From the NCBI GenBank assembly GCA_039821125.1, contig JBCBOR010000002.1:112495-176494 (forward strand): a stretch of DNA of 64,000 nucleotides, read 5' to 3'. This document shows positions 17,954 through 26,135 of the stretch, in pieces. The notes beneath the pieces are model-generated. The model was not told the origin of the DNA, did not search any database, and was given only the letters and a program-made list of their open reading frames with translations. This DNA comes from Thermohalobaculum sp039821125. GTDB taxonomy: Bacteria > Pseudomonadota > Alphaproteobacteria > Rhodobacterales > Rhodobacteraceae. The position numbers and the translations under genes are program-made. Position 1 is the stretch's first letter. Every line of letters begins with the position of its first letter.

Positions 17954-18568
17954 ATGTCGGAGAAACCCGAGGATCTGGAACGCCACGCCGCGAAGATGGC
18001 CAAGAAGAAAGCCGCGCGCGACAAGATCATGGCGACCAAGACTGACCAGAAGGGCCTGATCGTCGTGCATACCGGCAAAGGCAAGGGCAAGTCGACCGCT
18101 GCCTTTGGGATGATTTTTCGCCACATCGCGCATGGAATGCCCTGCGCGGTGGTTCAGTACATCAAGGGTGGCATGTCGACCGGCGAGCGCGACTTGATCA
18201 CTTCGCGCTTCTCAGATCTTTGCCAGTTTCACACCATGGGCGAAGGCTTCACGTGGGAGACGCAGGACAAGGCCCGCGACATGGAGATGGCTCAGGCCGC
18301 GTGGGAGAAGTCGAAGGAACTGATCGGATCGGGTTTGTCGATGGTCCTGCTCGACGAGATCAACATCGCGCTGCGCTATGACTATATCGACATTGCCGAG
18401 GTCGTGGCGTTCTTGCGCGATGAGAAGCCGGAGATGACCCATGTTGTCTGCACCGGGCGCAACGCCAAGAACGAGTTGATCGAGATCGCTGATCTGGCCA
18501 CCGAGATGGAACTGGTGAAGCATCCGTTCCGATCCGGGATCAAAGCACAGATCGGGGTCGAGTACTGA
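17954..18568 (+). CDS. cobO: Cob(I)yrinic acid a,c-diamide adenosyltransferase
   Basis: Transfers the 5'-deoxyadenosyl group of ATP to the cob(I)alamin precursor, forming the upper axial ligand. The 204-residue protein has the CobO/BtuR-type P-loop GKGKGKST at residues 41-48, the VVQYIKGG segment, and the MVLLDEINIALRYDY acidic motif. ATG 17954 has the AGGGAGAACAG ribosome-binding site. It closes the unit that begins at hupE; downstream there is about 500 bp without a supported gene. Confidence 0.95.
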   Translation: MSEKPEDLERHAAKMAKKKAARDKIMATKTDQKGLIVVHTGKGKGKSTAAFGMIFRHIAHGMPCAVVQYIKGGMSTGERDLITSRFSDLCQFHTMGEGFTWETQDKARDMEMAQAAWEKSKELIGSGLSMVLLDEINIALRYDYIDIAEVVAFLRDEKPEMTHVVCTGRNAKNELIEIADLATEMELVKHPFRSGIKAQIGVEY

Positions 18569-19075
18569 CTCACGTCACGCCGATTCTTAGGGTTCGTCCG
18601 GCAGCGCGCGATGCAGTCAATCTGAGCGCGGGCGTAGCGGTTCGTCATGCGATCTTCGATTTGTGCACGCCGCGCAGCGGAGCCGCCTTGGCCTCGGGCT
18701 CTGCGGTGATCCTTTCCTGACAACCCTTCGTGATGCCCCAAACACTGCGCTGATACCTCTTGCAGGGACGGGGCAGGATAAACTGTCGATCCGGGCCGGG
18801 CCCTCTCCCCTTACGGCCGGTTGAGGACCGGATGCTGCACAGGGTTTGGAAGGACGGACCAAAGCCCTTTGGCTTTGATCGTCTGGCTAATCTCTGCCGC
18901 AACCGCTCGCCTGAGCCACTAATCAAGGTCGAACGGGGTGAAAAAGACGGCGATGGAATCTCCGGGGGCTCCAGCTTCTTTCGGAGGGATCGCAGACCAA
19001 AGCAGCCGCCGCGGTATACCATGCGACGTAAGTCGATTGACGCCGCCTACCCCTTGGCGCTATTTCCGCGCCTAT
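18569..19075. other. Gene-free stretch between cobO and tRNA-Thr
   Basis: About 500 bp. The open frames here (for example minus strand 18645-19022) are arginine/serine/proline-rich and have no recognisable motif. A short hairpin AAAGCC-CTTT-GGCTTT lies at 18861-18876. I see no supported gene. Confidence 0.5.
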
Positions 19076-19151
19076 GCCGGTTTAGCTCAGTTGGTAGAGC
19101 AGCGGTTTTGTAAACCGAAGGTCGGGGGTTCGAGTCCCTCAACCGGCGCCA
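19076..19151 (+). tRNA. tRNA-Thr (anticodon TGT)
   Basis: A complete cloverleaf: acceptor GCCGGTT/AACCGGC, D-arm GCTC-AGTTGGTA-GAGC, anticodon loop TTTGTAA giving TGT, T-arm GGGGG-TTCGAGT-CCCTC, and an encoded CCA end. Confidence 0.97.
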
Positions 19152-19177
19152 CTGCCTGAAAGCAGTACTCACGCACG

Positions 19178-19203
19178 GGCCTGGATCCTGGCCACTCTTT
19201 TTT
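19178..19203 (+). terminator. Probable rho-independent terminator after tRNA-Thr
   Basis: GGCC (19178-19181) can pair with GGCC (19190-19193) around a TGGATCCT loop, followed by ACTC and six T residues at 19198-19203. The stem is short, so confidence is moderate. Confidence 0.5.
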
Positions 19204-19279
19204 AGCCAACACAGCAATAGTCTTTTGGCCTGGCGTTATTTCAGGTAGCTAGGGCATCAAAACACACGCGGAGAGGGAA

Positions 19280-19591
19280 ATGCTTGGACGAATAGTCGAC
19301 ACGATCGCTATTTCGCTTTGCGTGATTTTGGCCACGGCGCCAGTACGGGCGGATACAGGCCCGACGCATGTTTCAGCAGATGGGTTGCCACCGCTCTCCG
19401 AAGCCGGTCTTCCGAACGGCAGCCTGTCGCCAGGCATATGTTCGGTCGACCTTGTCCGCACCGGCTGTGAGTTCCTGATCGAGACCCTGCCCGCAAAGGA
19501 CAATCTAGTGGGAGTTTTCAACAGGACACTGCAAGAAATGCAGGAGAACAGATCGCTCGAAGTATCGCTGAGCAAGCATGTCGTGGACTGA
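19280..19591 (+). CDS. Small secreted protein upstream of histidine kinase
   Basis: A 103-residue protein with a clear N-terminal signal peptide (hydrophobic IAISLCVILATAPVRA, cleavage after residues near 24). The mature part is about 80 residues with two cysteines (GICSV and TGCEF), which could form a disulphide. I do not recognise a family. It ends 15 bp before the histidine kinase at 19607 on the same strand, so it may be a periplasmic partner of that sensor, but this rests on position only. Confidence 0.6.
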   Translation: MLGRIVDTIAISLCVILATAPVRADTGPTHVSADGLPPLSEAGLPNGSLSPGICSVDLVRTGCEFLIETLPAKDNLVGVFNRTLQEMQENRSLEVSLSKHVVD

Positions 19592-19606
19592 CTGGCAGCG
19601 CGTGCA

Positions 19607-21037
19607 ATGATCGCGATCGATTTCTGGCGAAAACGCCTGGGCAGAAAAATCGTTGCCCTGATGATCGCCGCCTCAGCCGTGCTGTCCTTAGCCGCATCGG
19701 GCGTGCAGTTGTATCTGGCCTATGACAGTGATCGAGAGCGGGTCGCGAACGAACTTGTCATCGTCGAGGAGAGCTTTCGCAGCGGGCTTGAGAGCGCGCT
19801 CTGGACGTTCAACGATACCCAGGTCGAGGTGCTGCTCGATGGCATACTCGCGCAGCACGACATCGTCTTCGTTCGGCTAGTGACACCGACTGACCGGACC
19901 TGGACAAAGGGTCTGCAAAAGAACGGCAATCTGGTTCTGAAGGATTTCGAGCTGTTTTATCACGGCAAACCCAACAGGGCAGTTCCTGTTGGGACCCTGA
20001 CTGCCGGACTGTCTCTCGAGTTCATTCAAGCGCGGTTGTGGAAACAGTTCTGGGCGCTTCTGCTGTCAAACTTCGCGAAGGCGATCCTGGCCTCGATCGC
20101 GATGCTCGCAATCTTTGACCGCCTCGCCGCACGACATCTGCGCGCGATCGCGCGTCAGGCTGACACGCAATGGCTGGAGGAAGAGGATCTGGTCACGATT
20201 GACCGGCGCCCCGGGCGCGTTCCGGACGAGTTGGACGACATCGTCAGGTCGCTCAATCAGGCTCGCGGCGTAGTGCGCGCCGCGCATGCGCAGATCAAGG
20301 AAAAGGTCGCGGAACTCGGCGCTCTCAACGACAAGCTTGCCGACATGAACCGCGAGCAAGCCGAGTTCACCTATGCAATCTCCCACGACCTGAAGTCGCC
20401 GACAAACACGGTACGGATGCTTCTGGACGAACTTCGCCAAATCAACGCTGGCAAACTGGATGACGACTCGATCGAGACACTGGACGATCTCGACACCACC
20501 GTGACCCGGATGGGGCAGCTTGTCGAAGATGTCCTTGCCTATGCGCGGTCGGTGGGTGAGGACATGTCGACCAAGCCAGTCGATCTGAAGCCGCATATCG
20601 AGAGCGTCATCACCGATCTGGCCTCGGATGTCTCGAATGCCGGCGCCGAGATCAGCGTTGGCGAGTTGCCGATCGTCACGGGCAGCGCCGTGCAACTCAG
20701 GTTGCTGTTTCAAAATCTGATCGCAAATGCCATCAAGTTCCGGCATCCCTCGCGCTGCCCGAAGATCGAAATCTCCCGCCGTCCCGACGACGGGAGCGGC
20801 TTTGTCAAAGTGGATGTGAAAGACAACGGCATCGGCATTGACGAGAAGTACCACGACGAAGTCTTCGGACTGTTCAAGCGCTTGCATACGCAAAGCGCCT
20901 ACAAGGGATCAGGAATTGGCTTGACGGTCTGCCAGCGCATCGTCTCAAATCATCGGGGGACGATCGGAATCTCATCCAAAGCAGGAGAAGGCAGCACCTT
21001 TACCGTCACGCTGCCAGAAAACCTTGATGTCGACTAA
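19607..21037 (+). CDS. Membrane sensor histidine kinase
   Basis: A 476-residue transmembrane kinase. A first membrane helix spans about residues 15-36 and a second about 148-170, enclosing a periplasmic sensor region of roughly 110 residues. A linker/coiled-coil region follows, then the DHp box FTYAISHDLKSPTN with phospho-acceptor His260, and an ATPase domain with an N-box in LIANAIKFRH, a DNGIGID motif, and GSGIGLTVCQRIV. The response regulator start lies inside its 3' end, so the pair is coupled. The sensed signal is unknown. Confidence 0.88.
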   Translation: MIAIDFWRKRLGRKIVALMIAASAVLSLAASGVQLYLAYDSDRERVANELVIVEESFRSGLESALWTFNDTQVEVLLDGILAQHDIVFVRLVTPTDRTWTKGLQKNGNLVLKDFELFYHGKPNRAVPVGTLTAGLSLEFIQARLWKQFWALLLSNFAKAILASIAMLAIFDRLAARHLRAIARQADTQWLEEEDLVTIDRRPGRVPDELDDIVRSLNQARGVVRAAHAQIKEKVAELGALNDKLADMNREQAEFTYAISHDLKSPTNTVRMLLDELRQINAGKLDDDSIETLDDLDTTVTRMGQLVEDVLAYARSVGEDMSTKPVDLKPHIESVITDLASDVSNAGAEISVGELPIVTGSAVQLRLLFQNLIANAIKFRHPSRCPKIEISRRPDDGSGFVKVDVKDNGIGIDEKYHDEVFGLFKRLHTQSAYKGSGIGLTVCQRIVSNHRGTIGISSKAGEGSTFTVTLPENLDVD

Positions 21038-21440
21038 AATCCAGACCGCCATGCTGATCGACGACGAGGAGATCGATCAGAAGCTCTACAAAAGGCTGCT
21101 GCAACGCTCTGGCCTTGTCGAGACGGTCATCTCGTTCATGGGCGCGGACGAGGCATATGATTATCTGAAGTCCAATGGTGATGTGTCGATCGACGTGATT
21201 TTTCTCGATATCAACATGCCACGCATGGATGGGTTCGAGTTCCTCGAGCGGGTGACGGAGGAGCTGAAGGCCGATTTCGCACATGTCGTGATCGTGATGC
21301 TCACAACGTCGCTCGATCCAATGGACCGCGACCGGGCGAAGAAGTTCGACGTGGTTCGTGACTTTATCAACAAGCCGCTCGAAATCTCGCACGTCGAACA
21401 TGCTGCGAAACTGCTCGCGCAAGTCCGTGGTGAGACATAA
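21027..21440 (+). CDS. Single-domain response regulator (CheY/Rcp1-like)
   Basis: A 137-residue receiver-only protein. The acidic pair is D12/D13, the phospho-acceptor is Asp61 in IFLDINMPRMDG, the switch Thr is in VMLTTS, and Lys116 is in FINKPL. It has no output domain, as in Rcp1 (the partner of cyanobacterial phytochrome) and CheY, so it probably acts by protein contact or phosphorelay. I chose ATG 21027, which overlaps the kinase stop; a TTG at 21024 would add one residue. Confidence 0.88.
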   Translation: MSTKIQTAMLIDDEEIDQKLYKRLLQRSGLVETVISFMGADEAYDYLKSNGDVSIDVIFLDINMPRMDGFEFLERVTEELKADFAHVVIVMLTTSLDPMDRDRAKKFDVVRDFINKPLEISHVEHAAKLLAQVRGET

Positions 21441-21479
21441 ACGGCTTGAGGCGGTTTCAGGAGATACGGTCCGATCTGA

Positions 21480-22394
21480 ATGTCCGACGCTGCCCAGGAT
21501 GACCGCCAGATCATCGACGCTCATCATCACTACTGGGACCCATGGGTGAACCCTCACCTCTGGCTGTCCGGCCCTGCGATCCCTTTTCGCTATGGCGACT
21601 ACTCGGCGCTACGCCGACCGTTTCTTGTAGAAGACTATCAGCGCGCGTCACGCGGCTGGAATGTTATCGGTACCATAACGATGGAGGGCGAATGGGATCC
21701 GGCTGATCCCGTCGGCGAAGCACGATGGATATCGGATCTCGCGGCGCACACCGGCAAACCCGCGGCTCACGTCGCTCAGGCCTGGTTGGATCGCGCCGAC
21801 CTCCCATCGGTGCTCGAGGCATATCAGGGCCTGCCTCTCGTGCGCTCGGTCCGCCACAAACCTCGAGCCAATGCAGCGCCCGGTGGACCCTCAGGCGGCA
21901 TGACGGACGGAGCTTTCCAGCGCGGTTTTCGAGCAGTCGGTGCAGCCGGGCTGCATTTTGACCTTCAGACCCCATGGTGGCATCTCGACGAGGCCGTCCG
22001 CATGGCCGAATCCTCTCCGGACACGTTGATCATTCTGAACCATGCCGGTCTGCCAGCCGATCGCTCGGATGACGCGCTGGCTGAATGGCGACAGGCCCTC
22101 GTGAGGTTTGCCTCTCGGACCCGGTCCGTCGTCAAGATCTCGGGCCTCGGTCAGGCCGGGCAACCATGGTCGCTGGAAGCGAACCGAGGGATCATTCGGG
22201 ATTGCATCGAAATCTTCGGGCCAGAACGGGCTATGTTCGCTTCGAACTTTCCGGTCGATGGCCTGTGCGGATCATTCGATACGATCTACCGGGGTTTCGA
22301 ATCAGCTGTCGCGGATCTGTCACCGGGAGATCAACAAGCCCTCTTCCGCGACACCGCAGCCCAGGTCTATGGCGTGACGCTGGAACAGCTCTGA
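21480..22394 (+). CDS. Amidohydrolase-2 family metal-dependent hydrolase
   Basis: A 304-residue TIM-barrel hydrolase related to 2-pyrone-4,6-dicarboxylate and sugar lactonases. It has the N-terminal metal motif DAHHHYWD, a middle LILNHAGLPAD histidine segment, and the C-terminal MFASNFPVDGL aspartate motif. The plausible reaction is hydrolysis of a lactone or C-C bond; the substrate cannot be read from sequence. It lies tail-to-tail with the LacI-type regulator gene and is near a double sugar ABC operon, which fits a carbohydrate catabolic role. Confidence 0.8.
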   Translation: MSDAAQDDRQIIDAHHHYWDPWVNPHLWLSGPAIPFRYGDYSALRRPFLVEDYQRASRGWNVIGTITMEGEWDPADPVGEARWISDLAAHTGKPAAHVAQAWLDRADLPSVLEAYQGLPLVRSVRHKPRANAAPGGPSGGMTDGAFQRGFRAVGAAGLHFDLQTPWWHLDEAVRMAESSPDTLIILNHAGLPADRSDDALAEWRQALVRFASRTRSVVKISGLGQAGQPWSLEANRGIIRDCIEIFGPERAMFASNFPVDGLCGSFDTIYRGFESAVADLSPGDQQALFRDTAAQVYGVTLEQL

Positions 22395-22438
22395 CCGTTG
22401 GAACACGGCAAATGCACGCCAAACTCCTGTTCGGCACC

Positions 22439-23443
22439 TCACAGCGTGTCGCCCGGTACAAGAATGGACGGAATCTCACGCACATCCTGCACCACATCCC
22501 CGCGAATCCGCGCAACCAGCGCCTCGGCCGCCGCTTTTCCAAGCGCCCGCGTTGAGACGTTCGTGGTACTGAGCCGTCGTTCCAGAACCGTAGCGACATC
22601 CATGCCGCCCCAGCCTGCAATTCCAATGTCGCCCGGCACGCTCAACCCCGCGGCCTGGCAATACGCCATCCCGCCGACCGCCATCTCGTCATTCTGGAAA
22701 TAGACCGCATCCAGTTCCGGGTGCCGCGACAGAAGGTTCTGCGCACCGTAGTAACCCTGGTAGAAGCTGGGACGGTCGTCGAGGATCTCCGGCGCAACGG
22801 GATCTGCTCCAGACGTCCGCAGCGCCTGCTCAAAGCCTTCCAGCCGGGCACGGCCCAGACCTGGCGCAGCAAGATCAGCACCGGCATACCCGATCCGCCG
22901 ACGACCACGAGACAGGAACAGCCGTCCCATCTCGTATCCACAATCGAAGTGGTTGATGCCGACCGAGATATCCATGGGTCGAGTGTTCAGATCCCAGATC
23001 TCGACCAGGGGTAGTGTCGCGGCCTTCAGCATGGCCATGGTGCCATCCGAGTGCGCACGCCCCGTAAGAATCAGCCCAGCCGGTCGCCAGGCGAGGACGG
23101 AGCGCAGCCAAGCTTCCTCCTGCTCGGGACGGTTTTCATAGGTACCAATCATCGTCTGATACCCAAGCCGCGTCAGCGTCGCATCGATTGCCTCGACCAC
23201 CTGACCAAAAAGCCCTCCCGACAAACGTGGCACCAGAACACCGACAAGCGTTGACGCCGTTTCCGAGCCAAACGCCGCTGCCAGCCTGTTCGGAACATAG
23301 TTCAGCCGGGCCGCCTCTTTCAGGACTCGCGCACGCGTTTCCTCCGAGAACCGCCCCGAATTCCGAAGCACCCGCGAGGCGGTCATTTTTGACACACCCG
23401 CAGCTTCGGCCACCTCGGTCAGGCTGGGCTTACGCTTTTCCAT
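22439..23443 (-). CDS. LacI-family transcriptional regulator
   Basis: A 334-residue regulator. The N-terminal HTH reads SLTEVAEAAGVSKMTASRVL with the hinge helix LNYVPNRLAA near residue 48-57, followed by a periplasmic-binding-protein-like ligand domain (VGVLVPRLSGGLFG onward). It is divergent from a six-gene sugar-type ABC operon, and two palindromic operators lie between the starts, so it most likely represses that operon and itself. The effector is unknown, probably the imported sugar or a derivative. Confidence 0.92.
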   Translation of the reverse strand: MEKRKPSLTEVAEAAGVSKMTASRVLRNSGRFSEETRARVLKEAARLNYVPNRLAAAFGSETASTLVGVLVPRLSGGLFGQVVEAIDATLTRLGYQTMIGTYENRPEQEEAWLRSVLAWRPAGLILTGRAHSDGTMAMLKAATLPLVEIWDLNTRPMDISVGINHFDCGYEMGRLFLSRGRRRIGYAGADLAAPGLGRARLEGFEQALRTSGADPVAPEILDDRPSFYQGYYGAQNLLSRHPELDAVYFQNDEMAVGGMAYCQAAGLSVPGDIGIAGWGGMDVATVLERRLSTTNVSTRALGKAAAEALVARIRGDVVQDVREIPSILVPGDTL

Positions 23444-23470
23444 CTCCGGACGATCTCACTCCATCACTGC

Positions 23471-23482
23471 GTTACCGGTAAC
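23471..23482. promoter_or_regulatory. LacI-type operator O1
   Basis: GTTACCGGTAAC is a perfect 12-bp palindrome with the central CG step typical of LacI-family operators. It lies 28 bp upstream of the regulator start codon. A second near-identical site follows 56 bp away. Confidence 0.75.
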
Positions 23483-23491
23483 ATTTTTCAC

Positions 23492-23519
23492 TTGACGTCG
23501 CCAGCATGAAGGGCATGCT
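23492..23519 (+). promoter_or_regulatory. Putative promoter of the ABC operon
   Basis: TTGACG at 23492-23497 and CATGCT at 23514-23519, with 16-nt spacing, sit between the two operators and point toward the ABC operon. The -10 is weak; prediction only. Confidence 0.4.
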
Positions 23520-23521
23520 GG
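23501..23521. repeat. 8-bp inverted repeat between the two operators
   Basis: CCAGCATG (23501-23508) and CATGCTGG (23514-23521) are perfect inverted arms separated by AAGGG. It overlaps the predicted promoter and could be a second regulator's site or an RNA hairpin. Confidence 0.5.
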
Positions 23522-23526
23522 AAAAT

Positions 23527-23538
23527 GTTATCGGTAAC
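23527..23538. promoter_or_regulatory. LacI-type operator O2
   Basis: GTTATCGGTAAC matches operator O1 at all but one base. It lies 38 bp upstream of the first ABC gene and probably overlaps or follows the promoter, a position that would block transcription. Confidence 0.72.
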
Positions 23539-23576
23539 GCAAACACAGAATGCGGCCGAGACGGGAGGAAAACCGT

Positions 23577-25094
23577 ATGGCGCACCGCCATAGCCAGGGT
23601 CTGTTCTTTGACCGCGTCTCGAAGTCCTTCGGAGGCACGCAAGCGCTTCGCGGCGTCTCGCTTAGGGTTGACCGTGGTGAAATCGTGGCCCTGCTCGGTG
23701 AAAACGGTGCCGGCAAATCGACGCTGATCAAGATCCTCGGCGGCATTCACCGCGCAGACGATGGCCAAGTCCTGATCGATGGTGCGCCGTATGCGCATAC
23801 ACCCGGGCGGGTCGATGCGCGCCAAGCCGTCGCCTTTATCCACCAGGATCTTGGCCTGATCGACTGGATGACCGTCGCCGAGAACATGGCGCTCAGCCAG
23901 GGGTTCTCGCGCATGCGTGGCCTGATCGACTGGCGCGCGGCGGAAGAGGCGGCAGAGGAAGCTCTGGCGCGCGTCGATTGCCGGTTTGATCCGACGACAC
24001 GCGTGAGCAATCTCACTCGGACCGAGAAGTCGCTCGTGGCGATTGCGCGGGCGCTGGCGGTCGAGTGTGACTTTCTGGTGCTCGACGAGCCAACAGCCAG
24101 CCTGCCCGCCGACGAGGTGGAGCGCCTGTTCGAGGCCCTGCGTCCGCTCCGTGAGAACGACGTTGGGATGATTTACGTCTCGCATCGCCTGGACGAGATC
24201 TTTCGCATCGCAGATCGTGCCGCCGTTCTTCGCGATGGGTCCCTGGTCGGCATCCGTGACGTTGCGCATACAGACCCGGCGGAGCTTGTGAGCCTGATCG
24301 TTGGGCGCAAGACCCGTAGAATCGAGCGCCCCGATGCACATGACGGCGCAACGGTGCTGGAGGCGCAAGATCTGACGACCGCGGGTGCCGGGCCGTTCGA
24401 TCTGAAGATCCGGCAGGGCGAGATGGTTGGTCTGGTCGGTTTGCGCGGCGCAGGTCATGAAAGCGTCGGGCGCGCCCTGTTCGGTGCCGAGCGCGCATCG
24501 GGCGCCATACATCTGAACGGCAGCGTGCCGGATCTTTCGTCACCGCGCACAGCCATGGCGGCTGGAATCGGCCTGGTCGCCCGCGATCGCATCGTCGAGT
24601 CCATCGCACCCTCTCTGACCATACGCGAGAACGCGTACCTGAACCCAGCCGCGGCCGGGCGCGGGCTATTCGATTTCAAGCTGACGGGCGTCGAGGAGCG
24701 TGAGGCGAAGGAACTTGGCGGCTCCCTCGGTCTGTCGCCGAATGATCCGACACTGGCGATCGAGGCCCTGTCGGGTGGCAATCAGCAGAAGGTCGTCGTG
24801 GGCCGATGGCTCGAGACCAACCGGACGCTGCTGATTGCCGAAGATCCGACAGCCGGCGTCGATGTCGGCGCGAAAGTCGAGATCTATGCCCTTCTGTTCG
24901 AGGCGCTGGCCTCCGGCATGGCAGTCCTCGTGGTTTCGACCGACTTCGAGGAGGTTGCAAGCATCTGCCACCGCGCGCTGGTTTTCAGCCGCGGTCAGAT
25001 CGTCGCCAACCTGACCGGGGTCGCTCTATCGACCGAAACTCTCATCCAAGCGGCCTCGGCGGGCGAAGTTCCGGCGGCAGTGGCAGGAGCCTGA
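23577..25094 (+). CDS. Sugar ABC transporter ATP-binding protein (two-domain, RbsA/MglA type)
   Basis: A 505-residue ATPase with two tandem ABC domains. The first has an intact Walker A (GENGAGKST), Walker B (FLVLDEPTA) and a degenerate signature (VSNLTRTEKSL). The second has the altered Walker A expected for this class (GLRGAGHES) and an intact signature (LSGGNQQKVV). ATG 23577 follows a GGGAGGAAAA site; the open frame extends upstream only 27 bp. It is the first gene of the operon behind the LacI operators and pairs with the permease 3 bp downstream. Confidence 0.92.
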   Translation: MAHRHSQGLFFDRVSKSFGGTQALRGVSLRVDRGEIVALLGENGAGKSTLIKILGGIHRADDGQVLIDGAPYAHTPGRVDARQAVAFIHQDLGLIDWMTVAENMALSQGFSRMRGLIDWRAAEEAAEEALARVDCRFDPTTRVSNLTRTEKSLVAIARALAVECDFLVLDEPTASLPADEVERLFEALRPLRENDVGMIYVSHRLDEIFRIADRAAVLRDGSLVGIRDVAHTDPAELVSLIVGRKTRRIERPDAHDGATVLEAQDLTTAGAGPFDLKIRQGEMVGLVGLRGAGHESVGRALFGAERASGAIHLNGSVPDLSSPRTAMAAGIGLVARDRIVESIAPSLTIRENAYLNPAAAGRGLFDFKLTGVEEREAKELGGSLGLSPNDPTLAIEALSGGNQQKVVVGRWLETNRTLLIAEDPTAGVDVGAKVEIYALLFEALASGMAVLVVSTDFEEVASICHRALVFSRGQIVANLTGVALSTETLIQAASAGEVPAAVAGA

Positions 25095-25097
25095 TCC

Positions 25098-26117
25098 ATG
25101 CAATCCATTGAATCCGATGCGCTTGAGCCGACCAAGGCCGACCTGAAAGGTCTGGGCGCGGCGGCGCGGCTGATCCGTCTGCTTCCGGTCTATGGTCTTC
25201 TGATCCTGATGGTCAGCTTGCTGCTGCTGTTCTCGCTGCTGCTGCCCGAGACGTTTCCGACGATGCTGAACCTCCGTGCAATCATCTCGGACAAGGCGAT
25301 CATCGCGATCCTGTCGCTGGCAGCCATGATCCCGATGGTCGCCGGGCGGATCGATCTGACGGTCGGTTATGGCATCGTGCTCTGGCACATCCTGGCGATC
25401 TCGCTGCAGTTGATGGGCGTGCCCTGGCCGATCGCGGTCGTGATGGTGCTCGGCATGGGCGCCGTTGTCGGGTTCTGCAACGGCGTGCTGGTCGAGGTCG
25501 CCAAGATCGACGCGTTCATCGCAACTCTGGGGACCGGCACAGTTCTCTACGCGCTGGCGCTGTGGCACACGGGCGGGCGGCAGGTGGTGGGTGCGCTGGA
25601 TCCGGGGTTCTACGCGCTCAACGGCACATTCATCATGGGCCTGCCAATCACCGGGTTCTACGTGCTGGCGATCACCATCGCTCTCTGGCTGGTGCTCGAG
25701 TACACGCCCATTGGCCGTTATCTCTATGCAATCGGCGCCAACCCGAAGGCGGCGGAATTGAACGGCATCCCGACCCGAAAATTCGTTGTCGGTGCCTTCG
25801 TTACCTCGGGCCTGCTGACCGCCTTGGCGGGCGTTATCCTGGCCTCGAAACTGCGCATTGGGCAGGCGAGTGTCGGTCTTGAGTATCTGTTGCCGGCGTT
25901 GGTCGGAGCGTTTCTTGGCTCGACCACCATCAAGCCCGGGCGCGTCAACGTTTGGGGCACGATCGTGGGAGTTGCAATCCTGGCGATCGGCATCTCAGGC
26001 ATTCAGCAATTTGGCGGATCTTTCTGGGTCGAGCCAATGTTCAACGGTGTCACACTGCTCGTCGCAATCGGGATCGCAGGATATGCGCAGCGCAGCAAGG
26101 GCGCGTCCAAAACATAA
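25098..26117 (+). CDS. Sugar ABC transporter permease (RbsC type)
   Basis: A 339-residue integral membrane protein with about eight to ten hydrophobic helices. It carries the RbsC-family segments MVAGRIDLTVGYGI and YAIGANPKAAELNGIP (the cytoplasmic loop that contacts the ATPase). Starts 3 bp after the ATPase stop. Together with the genes on both sides it forms the first complete importer of this operon. Confidence 0.92.
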   Translation: MQSIESDALEPTKADLKGLGAAARLIRLLPVYGLLILMVSLLLLFSLLLPETFPTMLNLRAIISDKAIIAILSLAAMIPMVAGRIDLTVGYGIVLWHILAISLQLMGVPWPIAVVMVLGMGAVVGFCNGVLVEVAKIDAFIATLGTGTVLYALALWHTGGRQVVGALDPGFYALNGTFIMGLPITGFYVLAITIALWLVLEYTPIGRYLYAIGANPKAAELNGIPTRKFVVGAFVTSGLLTALAGVILASKLRIGQASVGLEYLLPALVGAFLGSTTIKPGRVNVWGTIVGVAILAIGISGIQQFGGSFWVEPMFNGVTLLVAIGIAGYAQRSKGASKT

Positions 26118-26135
26118 GCTGAGAAGGAGGAAATC

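Noticed and set aside
18617..19022. Minus-strand frames between cobO and tRNA-Thr
   Set aside because: Low-complexity composition, no ribosome-binding site and no family match.
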